NCBI GenBank assembly: GCA_902477755.1 | Contig: CABSIK010000005.1 | Coordinates: forward strand, 1 to 64,000 | Direction of reading: 5' to 3' | Length of the DNA: 64,000 nucleotides | Source: an uncultured Clostridia bacterium | GTDB taxonomy: Bacteria > Bacillota > Clostridia > Lachnospirales > Anaerotignaceae | In this document: positions 27,135-34,314 of the stretch, one piece after another | How positions within the stretch are numbered: position 1 is the first letter of the stretch | Layout: every line of letters starts with the position of its first letter | Notes under the pieces: generated by a model | Seen by the model: the letters and a program-made list of their open reading frames with translations, nothing else | What the model was told of the DNA's origin: nothing | The model's database searches: none | Made by a program: the position numbers and the translations under genes

Positions 27135-27172
27135 ATCAGCAGACATTGTCCTTGGAAAGCCATGGGGCTGAT
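27107..27172 (+). other. Candidate -1 frameshift site: A9 tract ending in A-AAA-AAC
   Basis: A run of nine A (27122-27130) precedes C27131. In the zero frame the codons are GTA AAA AAA AAC TGA, so the last seven bases are the canonical slippery heptamer A AAA AAC. AGGGG (27107-27111) lies 13 bases upstream, like the dnaX Shine-Dalgarno stimulator. ATCAGC (27135-27140) can pair with GCTGAT (27167-27172) downstream. A -1 shift enters the 767-codon frame ending at 29434. A real mutation, transcriptional slippage or a homopolymer sequencing error would give the same picture. Confidence 0.55.
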
Positions 27173-29434
27173 GAAACCATTTCTTTGAAGTTAGCAGCCA
27201 AACAAAAGGAAAAATGGTCTAAGATTGTAGAAATCCCTGTGACTTTTGTGAAAATCCCTTCTGCCGATGTGGGTACAAAGGTATATGTGGGGCAGGCAGA
27301 GTGCAAAGGGAACGAAGGCAAGCCCTATACTGTAAAGGTACGGGTGACAACGGTCAATGGCAGGATTGCACTGCTGGAAGATAATGGCACAGAAATCTCC
27401 GGTACTGCTGATGAGGCCTTCTGGCTGGGCGGCAATGTGATGGGTGCAGACGGTATGCCGGAAAAGCTGAAAGGAAAGACGTTGGAGGAAGTGCTGAAGG
27501 CGCGCACCACGCCTTCGGAAAAGGAAGAAGATAAGATCGATGCCATAAGCGGTGCCACATTGTCCAGTGATGCGGTGAAGTATGCCGTGATTGATGCTCT
27601 GCGCAGCAACCCTGTCCAGAAGGGGAATGGGGAAATTGCACCGCCCACATTCCAGAGCACCAAACAGGTGGCACCCAATGGCAATATCAATACCATTTTC
27701 GTCACCATGACAGCGGCAGAAGGGGCAGTCATCCACTATACCATAGATGGCACAGAGCCAACGGAGAAAAGCCCAACACCTTCCAAAGACCCTATTTTCC
27801 ACGAGGATTCCGGCGCGGAACTGAAGGCAGAAAGCGAAAAATATCCTGATGGCAGGATTATCCTGCTGAAAGCGGTGGCTTATCAAAATGGCAAACGCTC
27901 TGACACAGTTACAGCCAGATATGTCTTTGCCAATCCAAATCCAAAAAATTCCTATCAATTGGGTCAGTTCAGCGGAAAAGCGGAAAACATGACAGCCAGA
28001 GTGGAATTTGAAAGTCCCAATTTCGATAAAAAGTATTATCTGACCAAAATTCGTTTGGATGATGCCAGCGAAAAGGCGTATGCTGCCTTTTTGCCGGAAC
28101 TGTTCAGCCAGATTTATCTGAAACAGGGCGTGGAAGGCGTGACACCTATTTTCGGTCATGAGGAAGAAAGCCGAAAAGTTCTTGCGGCTGTACAGGCGGC
28201 ACTGCAGGAGGGCTTTGTGGCGGCAGAGCCTGTCATTACCATAACACCAAAGCAAGGGAATTATGGCAATGATGAGCCGGTGACTGTGGAGATCACATGC
28301 GCCACAGACGGCGCGGAAATCTACTATGTGGTGGATAAGAGCAGCCAGCTTACAGGCGGTAAACTTTCTGATTTTGAACAGAACAAAGTCCTTTATGACA
28401 AACCCCTTACATTGACCATGGATGATCCTCAGGGCGGCAAGCTTTTTGTCCGCGCGGCGGCAAAGACTGGTGAAGGCAACTGGTCAGCCACAGCCAGAAA
28501 AGACCTGACTTTTGTGAAAGCCGTGAACAAAGAAGCTTTTGAGGTCAACGGCAGGAAGTACGGCACATGGAAAGAGGCTGTCAGCGCCCTTGAGGAGGCA
28601 GGCAGCGGCGAGATCATTCTGCGGGATGATGTGGAACTGCATGAAAAAGATGCATTCCCTTCTGTTGCCTGCACCATCCGTTCCGCAGATGAACGCAAGT
28701 GCAGGATCAAAGGCGGTGTCATGGAGGCAAAGGCAGATATGACCTTCCAGAATGTTGTATATGATGTGAACCGTATTTATGGCAGTGGACATTCCATTAC
28801 CATCGGTGCTGATGTGGAAACACCTTTTACTTTTACCAGACGGGCTATTTTTGCAGGCAATGCCCATAATGCCAATGAAAAAGAAATCACTGCAAGCCCT
28901 GTCATTTCTGTAGAAAGCGGTAAATTTGCCCTCTATGGCAGCGGCAGCAGCGGCACAACCCTTCAGGGCAATGTGGAGATCAGAGTCAAAGGCACAGCGG
29001 ATGCGGAAGTTGCCGGCGCATATATGACAAGCACAGTGGAAGGGAAAGTTTCCGTCACCGTTGAGGACAGCGCCACTCTTTCCGAATTTTTGGGAGAAAT
29101 GAGCAAAGGCAGTGCCACAGAATTGCTGCTGACTATGACAGGCAGTGCCAAAATAGATGGTCACACCTTCCGCGGAACGGTCAATGGCAGATCAAAAGGC
29201 ACACTGGATTTGCGTCAGGCATCTCTGTCACCGGAACAGGTGGAGAAATTCAAGGACTTTGCCGAAGTCCTGAAGGCAGACAGTCCAGCGGCAGAAGAAA
29301 GCCTTCTGACAAAACCGCCTGTGGAGGAAGAAAAGGAGAAGGAAAAAGCTTTGGAGGAAAGCATGGCCGTTGCGAAAATGGTCACCGAAGCCCTTTCGGA
29401 TTTTTCTGATCCGGCAGAAAATGGTTTTCTGTGA
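27131..29434 (+). CDS. C-terminal part of the giant FMN-binding surface protein (in -1 frame)
   Basis: 767 codons in the -1 frame relative to the upstream gene. There is no signal peptide and no ribosome site before the first possible start (TTG 27146), so independent translation is unlikely. The first residues complete the interrupted chitobiase-like domain (SLKLAAKQKEKWSKIVEIPV). A fifth FMN-binding domain spans about residues 55-160 with DAISGATLSSDA. Two further chitobiase-like segments (HYTIDGTEPT, EIYYVVDKSS) and a beta-helix-like region (IRSADERKCRIKGG, GSGSSGTTLQGNVEI) follow, and the charged end is not a sortase signal. Joined, the protein would be about 2785 aa. Cotranscription with 21078-27134 is expected. 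Confidence 0.7.
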   Translation: MNQQTLSLESHGADETISLKLAAKQKEKWSKIVEIPVTFVKIPSADVGTKVYVGQAECKGNEGKPYTVKVRVTTVNGRIALLEDNGTEISGTADEAFWLGGNVMGADGMPEKLKGKTLEEVLKARTTPSEKEEDKIDAISGATLSSDAVKYAVIDALRSNPVQKGNGEIAPPTFQSTKQVAPNGNINTIFVTMTAAEGAVIHYTIDGTEPTEKSPTPSKDPIFHEDSGAELKAESEKYPDGRIILLKAVAYQNGKRSDTVTARYVFANPNPKNSYQLGQFSGKAENMTARVEFESPNFDKKYYLTKIRLDDASEKAYAAFLPELFSQIYLKQGVEGVTPIFGHEEESRKVLAAVQAALQEGFVAAEPVITITPKQGNYGNDEPVTVEITCATDGAEIYYVVDKSSQLTGGKLSDFEQNKVLYDKPLTLTMDDPQGGKLFVRAAAKTGEGNWSATARKDLTFVKAVNKEAFEVNGRKYGTWKEAVSALEEAGSGEIILRDDVELHEKDAFPSVACTIRSADERKCRIKGGVMEAKADMTFQNVVYDVNRIYGSGHSITIGADVETPFTFTRRAIFAGNAHNANEKEITASPVISVESGKFALYGSGSSGTTLQGNVEIRVKGTADAEVAGAYMTSTVEGKVSVTVEDSATLSEFLGEMSKGSATELLLTMTGSAKIDGHTFRGTVNGRSKGTLDLRQASLSPEQVEKFKDFAEVLKADSPAAEESLLTKPPVEEEKEKEKALEESMAVAKMVTEALSDFSDPAENGFL

Positions 29435-29471
29435 TCAATAAAAGAGAAGGATTTTTGTATCAGAATATATG

Positions 29472-29511
29472 AAAAAACGCTCGAAGAAGAGATTCCTCGG
29501 GCGTTTTTTTA
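29472..29511 (+). terminator. Terminator after the giant surface protein gene
   Basis: AAAAAACGCTCGAAGAA pairs imperfectly with TTCCTCGGGCGTTTTTT. A close relative lies at 62951-62987 before spoVT, so it is also part of the spoVT-leader repeat. Confidence 0.7.
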
Positions 29512-29625
29512 TAAGGAAGAAATCTCTATCTGCGGAAAGAAATCGTTTTGGTTCGTAATAATTTTGAACAGCTGACCAGAGGAGGGGAAAGAACGAGAGT
29601 ACAGCAGCATTGTCAGAATATAAGG
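29472..29625 (+). repeat. Degraded copy of the spoVT leader region (repeat copy C)
   Basis: Matches the region upstream of spoVT (about 62950-63135) in the same order: a terminator with CTCGGGCG, then AATCTCTATCTGCGGAAAG, TTTGGTTCGTAATAA, TGAACAGCTGACC, AGAGGAGG, AAAGAAC and GCATTGTCAGAA, with several internal deletions and substitutions. No reading frame survives. It is older than the near-identical copy at 42493-42709. Confidence 0.75.
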
Positions 29626-29673
29626 TGGATGAATTTGCTGCCCTCTGACTGAAAGTGAATATATGGTGAAAAT

Positions 29674-29700
29674 AAAAAACCATGCTTGTCATGGTTTTTT
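29674..29700 (+). terminator. Terminator-like hairpin
   Basis: AAAAAACCATG, a 5-base loop and CATGGTTTTTT. No gene precedes it directly; it may end the transcript of the degraded repeat. From 29701 to 29930 I see only AT-rich sequence and a small GCCCA/TGGGC hairpin. Confidence 0.6.
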
Positions 29701-29936
29701 GTGCTTTTGCCCAATGAATGGGCGAATTCTCTTTTTTAGCCTGCTGTGGAGAAGCGTTTTCAGCGGTGTGCTGGGCGTATTTTTGCTGTTTGTTGTTTCT
29801 CTAGGGTGATAGCAGGGCTACATGGAGAAAACAGAAATGACAATGGGGAAAATAGACAGACCGCACTTTATCCATGAGAAATAAGAGAAAGTATTTATCC
29901 ATAATTTTAAATTCTCAAAAATTTTTTAAAAAAAAT

Positions 29937-29963
29937 AAAACCGTACCTGATTTACATGTGTCT
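29937..29963 (+). promoter_or_regulatory. ECF-sigma type promoter P1
   Basis: AAAACC at 29937-29942, exactly 14 bases, then TGTGTCT at 29957-29963, preceded by an AT-rich A/T-tract. The same architecture recurs at 30212 and 36287. It is unlike the sigma-A promoters in this window and is probably read by the ECF factor encoded at 34315. Confidence 0.6.
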
Positions 29964-29970
29964 GATAAAT

Positions 29971-30147
29971 GTGAGAGGCGCTCACAGGATTTGCGAAGGC
30001 AGGAAAAGGGGGCGCAAAGAAAAGGGAGTAACAAAACAGACCCGTCTGTTGTTCTTCGATCAAAATGAAAGTCTACCTACCTGCCTGACGCAAAACCGAT
30101 GGCAAAGTTCAGAAAAAATACGGGAGAATTTCTGAATTAGAGCCATC
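29971..30147 (+). ncRNA. Candidate structured RNA or long leader between two ECF promoters
   Basis: No reading frame of note lies between P1 and P2, yet the sequence is rich in hairpins: GTGAG/CTCAC (29971/29981), TTGCG/CGCAA (29991/30013), AACAGAC/GTCTGTT (30035/30044), and a long one with GATGGC plus TTCAGAAA (30098, 30108) pairing with TTTCTGAA plus GCCATC (30129, 30142). Fragments such as GGCGCAAAG and ACCGATGG recall c-di-GMP-I riboswitches, but the full architecture is not met. Novel leader or small RNA is inference. Confidence 0.35.
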
Positions 30148-30211
30148 ATTTGCCGAAAATAATCGTTTCTGCAAAAAAAACACAAAAAAATAAAAAAATT
30201 TCCAAAAAAAT

Positions 30212-30238
30212 AAAACCCATGGAAATTCTCATGTGTCT
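30212..30238 (+). promoter_or_regulatory. ECF-sigma type promoter P2 of the 30293 gene
   Basis: AAAACC at 30212-30217, 14 bases, TGTGTCT at 30232-30238; about 55 bases before the ATG at 30293. It matches P1 and the promoter at 36287. Confidence 0.65.
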
Positions 30239-30292
30239 GAAAAGCAGAAAGACAAAAAAGAAATCTATAAAACAAAAAAGGGAGGAAATAGT

Positions 30293-31558
30293 ATGTGGGA
30301 TAATTTAATGGATGTTTTCAATTGGTATTTGGGAGATGTGTTATCTATCATCGGAGCGATTCTTCTGGTCATCGGCGCGCTGGAGTGTTTTTTGGGATTT
30401 AAAATCCAAAAAGTGATCACGATGATTCAAACATTGATTGTTATGTTGCTTCTCAGTTTTATTGTAACAACGGCAAACTTTGTATCTTATTCATCTATCA
30501 GTTCCGGAGTCGTTATTCTAATCATGTTAATTTTAACAGTTGTAATTTGCTATTGTGTTTATCGTTTCTTTGCTGTAGGCGTTTTCGTAAGTGTTTTCCT
30601 GACAGTGACTGTCGTAGGAACTTTCCTTTGCGGCGGTTCTGCTAACTCTGACGTACCACTGTTTTTATCTATGATTCTTGGTGTCATGCTTGGGTTGGTT
30701 GCAGCGAAGTTCTATCGCATCTCCATCATTCTGAGCACCAGTATTCAGGGCGGCGCCTTCTGCGGCATTGCACTGCCCATGGTAGCTGGTATGATTCCAG
30801 ATCTGGCATTTGTCATCATTGCTTCCGCAATCATTGCGGTTCTGGGGGTTTTTGTACAGTGCAAAACAAATAAGAGACCTGTGAAAGATAACGAGAAAAA
30901 AGAAACAAAAAAAGCTGCTGAACTGATGGAAACAAAAGCAGCAGAAGAAAAAGTGGAAACACTGGAAATTGCAAAGGCAGAAGCAAGTGCCGATATTATG
31001 GATGAACAGCCTGTGGAAGTTATGGAAACAGAAGAACAGAAACAGTCTGCAAAAGAACCTCAGGTTTCCGTTAAGATGCTGGATACGGAAAAACTGCAAA
31101 AAGTAGGAACAGAGGGGATTGCCGCAGTGGTTGCATGGAGCAGAGTCTTTTTCAGTGTGAAAAATGGAAAAGATCTGATGTCTAAGCTGACAAGCCATGC
31201 ACAGCAGCTGATGGTCATTCTGCTGGTGCTTTCCATGGGACAGTATCTTTGGGGATGGAGCTATTACGCAGTTCAGCCTGCACCCTTTGGCGCTGCATTG
31301 GCACTGCTGGCTGCAAAGGATAAAAAATATGGCGTAACCACAGTAGCCTTTGCGGTATGGTCTGTAAGCAGCTTTTGCACATGGCTGGATATGATTTCTT
31401 ACTATTTTGTGGCTTCTGATCTGCTGTACCTGCTGGCAGCAGTGGTATATGCTCTGATTGCCGCTTTTGCAGGTGTGCATTGGAAGGCACAGAGAGCTGT
31501 GAAAAAACAGAATGCGGCAGTATATCAGGCAGAAGAAGTGAAAAAGGCAGAATTTTGA
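30293..31558 (+). CDS. Polytopic membrane protein with Lys/Glu-rich cytoplasmic segment, 421 aa
   Basis: I do not recognise the family with certainty; the N-terminal half looks like DUF4203-type membrane proteins. Residues 1-200 contain about seven hydrophobic helices. Residues about 203-285 form a strongly charged, probably coiled-coil cytoplasmic segment (KKETKKAAELMETKAAEEK). Residues about 305-400 hold three or four more helices, and the tail is basic. The start at 30293 follows GGGAGGAAA; an upstream GTG at 30233 lies inside the P2 -10 box and is rejected. With two ECF promoters in front, it is probably a target of the sigma factor encoded 4 kb downstream and part of an envelope response. 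Confidence 0.7.
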   Translation: MWDNLMDVFNWYLGDVLSIIGAILLVIGALECFLGFKIQKVITMIQTLIVMLLLSFIVTTANFVSYSSISSGVVILIMLILTVVICYCVYRFFAVGVFVSVFLTVTVVGTFLCGGSANSDVPLFLSMILGVMLGLVAAKFYRISIILSTSIQGGAFCGIALPMVAGMIPDLAFVIIASAIIAVLGVFVQCKTNKRPVKDNEKKETKKAAELMETKAAEEKVETLEIAKAEASADIMDEQPVEVMETEEQKQSAKEPQVSVKMLDTEKLQKVGTEGIAAVVAWSRVFFSVKNGKDLMSKLTSHAQQLMVILLVLSMGQYLWGWSYYAVQPAPFGAALALLAAKDKKYGVTTVAFAVWSVSSFCTWLDMISYYFVASDLLYLLAAVVYALIAAFAGVHWKAQRAVKKQNAAVYQAEEVKKAEF

Positions 31559-31596
31559 TAACGATTATAAGGAATATGAGAAAAGGAGTTGTTATT

Positions 31597-32481
31597 ATGA
31601 AAAAAGTATGGAAAATGGCTGTATGTGGAATGGTGTGTGCTATGGCGTTCTGTGGATGCGGAGCAAGTGAAAGCGCAGGAGAGGAAGCAAATGCGGATCG
31701 CGTAGTGAAAAAAGAGTTTGCCGATCCTGTTTTTGAAAGATATCTCAGAAGCGCACTGGGAAATTTAGGAGGAGAGCTGACAGAAGGAGAACTGGGGGCC
31801 ATCAAACAGATTGGCATCGGTTATTGGGGGAATGGGATGTCAATTTCCTATAACAATGTAAGTGAGAATCTGAATTTTTCTGATGATATTTGTGTCCCTT
31901 ATTTAACAGAAGAATCAGAATGGGGAGATGCGCAAAGAATTTATATTCAGTCACTGGAGGATTTAGAAAAACTGCCCAACTTGGAAGTTGTTTGCTTGGA
32001 GGGAGGAAATGATAATGTCAATGTTTTTAAAAATTTTGATTTTGTAAAAGAATTACCGAATTTAAAAGTTCTGACGGGAACGTGTGCCGCACCGACACTG
32101 GAGCCTTTGCGGAATTGTACTGCATTGGAACGGCTTTGGTTGCATTCTGTCAATGATATTTCACCATTGGCTGATTGTACAAATTTAAGAATTTTAGAGT
32201 TGCATATGAATGAGTCAACAGGGGGTTTTTCTGCATTGGAGGATCTTAACCAATTGGAACAGCTGAATATGCAATTTTATTCAGATACTAGTTTTGACGC
32301 AAATGTGTTGAAGGATATGAAAAATTTGGAACATCTTGAAATTTTAGGAGCAAGTATGGACAATCCAGAAGTATTATTGGAATTGCCAAATCTAAAAGAA
32401 TTTTATTTTTTTAAAGATGATATTGGAATTGATGACACAATCCTGCAGCAACTTAGAGACAAAGGTGTACAAATGTGGTAA
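31597..32481 (+). CDS. Leucine-rich-repeat lipoprotein, 294 aa
   Basis: The signal MKKVWKMAVCGMVCAMAFCGCG has a lipobox-like Cys near residue 20, so the protein is probably lipid-anchored outside the cell. Residues about 125-290 contain leucine-rich repeats (LPNLEVVCLEGG, LPNLKVLTGTC, CTALERLWLHSVNDISPLADCTNL split over residues, LPNLKEFYFF). The ectodomain opening FADPVFERYLRSA resembles FQDPQFEAAFAEA in the extracellular part of the membrane-bound ECF sigma factor at 34315, suggesting paralogous sensors. It lies 38 bases after the polytopic gene and ends before a terminator at 32529. Ligand unknown. Confidence 0.8.
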   Translation: MKKVWKMAVCGMVCAMAFCGCGASESAGEEANADRVVKKEFADPVFERYLRSALGNLGGELTEGELGAIKQIGIGYWGNGMSISYNNVSENLNFSDDICVPYLTEESEWGDAQRIYIQSLEDLEKLPNLEVVCLEGGNDNVNVFKNFDFVKELPNLKVLTGTCAAPTLEPLRNCTALERLWLHSVNDISPLADCTNLRILELHMNESTGGFSALEDLNQLEQLNMQFYSDTSFDANVLKDMKNLEHLEILGASMDNPEVLLELPNLKEFYFFKDDIGIDDTILQQLRDKGVQMW

Positions 32482-32528
32482 ATTGCAAATGAAGTAAACA
32501 ATTATCTTTTTATAAAAAATATTTATGG

Positions 32529-32570
32529 AAAAATGAGTTTTTTGATGAAAAAAACTCATTTTTTTGTTAT
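32529..32570. terminator. Bidirectional terminator before the KAP gene
   Basis: AAAAATGAGTTTTTT and AAAAAACTCATTTTT pair perfectly around GATGA-like loop bases, followed by more T. Confidence 0.75.
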
Positions 32571-32610
32571 AATTTGAATGAATATTTTTTTGAAAAAAGG
32601 GGGAAGTTTT

Positions 32611-34215
32611 ATGCAATTTGTTAAAAGTGGGGTCGGGAAAAAACAAAATATCGGTATCGTAGACCAAGCGGTAAATCGTGTCGAAGATGATTATTTTAAG
32701 ATCTCGAAATATACGGATGGGCTTAGTAAATTTATTTTGCAATGTGAAACTCCTATGACGATTGCAATTCAAGGTGATTGGGGCAGTGGAAAAACGAGTT
32801 TTATGAACTTAATCAATAATACTTTGACCGAGGGTAACATTGATAGATCTGTAGAAACAATTTGGTTTAACACTTGGGCTTTTTCTCAATTTAATATGGG
32901 AGATATGTTGCCAATTAATTTAATGGCAATGCTATTATCTACTTTGCATGTGGAAGATGATGAAAAAGAGGTTGATTTAAAACATTCAATTTTAAAATTG
33001 GCTGGTGCTGCAGCAATGTTTGCGTCTGATATTGCATTGAACCAACTAGGGACAGAAGTAAGGATTTCGGATCTTTTACATGGAAATGAAGATAAAGGTG
33101 AAGAATCTTTATTTGATACAATAAAAAATTTAAGAGAAACATTTGAAAACAGAGTATCCATTTATTTACAGAAAAGAGAAAAGAATAAATTGGTTTTGTT
33201 TGTAGACGATCTGGATCGACTTCCACCAGAACGGGCTGTGGAAGTTTTGGAAATCTTAAAGTTATTTTTAGATTGTGATAAATGCGTTTTTGTACTAGCT
33301 ATTGATTATGGTGTAGTATGTCGGGGAATACGTAAAAAATATGGAGAAGATATGGATGAAAAAAAGGGGCGTAGTTTTTTTGACAAAATTATTCAAGTTC
33401 CGTTTAAAATGCCCGTTGAGCAGTACGAAATTGCTACATTTTTAGAAAATTCTACAGTTTTTTTAGATGAGGACAGAGAGTGTCTGACAGAATATGCAGA
33501 TTTGCTGTCTTATTCTGTAGGTTCTAATCCAAGGGCTATGAAACGAGTATTAAATGCGTTTCAGCTTCAGAAAATTATCAATCAAAAACATGCAGATTTA
33601 GATAGTCCAAGAGAGAGATTATTATTGTTTGCGGTATTATGTTTACAGTTGTCATATGAAGAATTATACCGAAAACTTGTAGAAAATACAGAAAAATTTT
33701 TCAATGCAGAGTTTTTCAATAAAATAAAAGAAAATGTTGATGTGGTTGGAGAATTACTTAAAGAATTTGAAATTTCTGGCGATGATGGTGTATTTGGATT
33801 TATTGGGTGTTTTGCAAATTCGTTGCCGAAAGTGAAAGACGGAGTAATTACAGATGAAGACATCCAAAGACTTGATAGATTGCTGAGAATGGCTGGGACA
33901 ACATCAAGCGATAGTAGTAATTTGGAAATGGTTTATGAAGTAAGTGCAGATATAGAAGCCATAAATAAAACAATTTCTATGACAGATGTGAAGTATAAAA
34001 TTTGTACATTTGGCTCAAAGTTTCATATTGGTTTTGGAGTGCCAATCTATTTAAAATATAATGAAAAATCTTATCCATGTAAAACGCATAAAACGGCCAA
34101 AGGACGCGTCGATGGATTGTCGCAGTTTTATAAGGAGCAGAGCATTCAGGTTGGAGAGGTTTTTGTGGCAGAGTACAAATATTTAGAAAGAACGATTTAC
34201 TTAACGAAAATCTAA
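32611..34215 (+). CDS. KAP family P-loop NTPase
   Basis: 534-aa NTPase of the KAP class in the STAND/AAA-like group. Walker A is IQGDWGSGKTSF near residues 54-65 and Walker B is LVLFVDDLDRLPP near residue 193. A helical insert with MFASDIALNQLG (about residue 135) may touch the membrane, as in KAP proteins. The start at 32611 has AAAAGGGGGAAG upstream; the ATG at 32578 lacks one. The gene is much richer in A/T than its neighbours, which suggests horizontal transfer. KAP proteins occur in phage-defence and membrane-signalling settings; here it sits between two LRR-sensor genes. Function unproven. Confidence 0.85.
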   Translation: MQFVKSGVGKKQNIGIVDQAVNRVEDDYFKISKYTDGLSKFILQCETPMTIAIQGDWGSGKTSFMNLINNTLTEGNIDRSVETIWFNTWAFSQFNMGDMLPINLMAMLLSTLHVEDDEKEVDLKHSILKLAGAAAMFASDIALNQLGTEVRISDLLHGNEDKGEESLFDTIKNLRETFENRVSIYLQKREKNKLVLFVDDLDRLPPERAVEVLEILKLFLDCDKCVFVLAIDYGVVCRGIRKKYGEDMDEKKGRSFFDKIIQVPFKMPVEQYEIATFLENSTVFLDEDRECLTEYADLLSYSVGSNPRAMKRVLNAFQLQKIINQKHADLDSPRERLLLFAVLCLQLSYEELYRKLVENTEKFFNAEFFNKIKENVDVVGELLKEFEISGDDGVFGFIGCFANSLPKVKDGVITDEDIQRLDRLLRMAGTTSSDSSNLEMVYEVSADIEAINKTISMTDVKYKICTFGSKFHIGFGVPIYLKYNEKSYPCKTHKTAKGRVDGLSQFYKEQSIQVGEVFVAEYKYLERTIYLTKI

Positions 34216-34314
34216 TCAAAAATGTAAGGTGCATTGGATACCTAAGAATAATTTTATATGAAATTATAAAAAAGATTAGATTAAGTTATTTTGCACGGAA
34301 AAGGAGTTGCCATT

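Noticed and set aside
30001..30105. c-di-GMP-I (GEMM) riboswitch
   Set aside because: GGCGCAAAG and ACCGATGG resemble parts of the motif, but the P1 helix and the GNRA/receptor arrangement are not found in the right order. Kept only as a general structured-RNA candidate.
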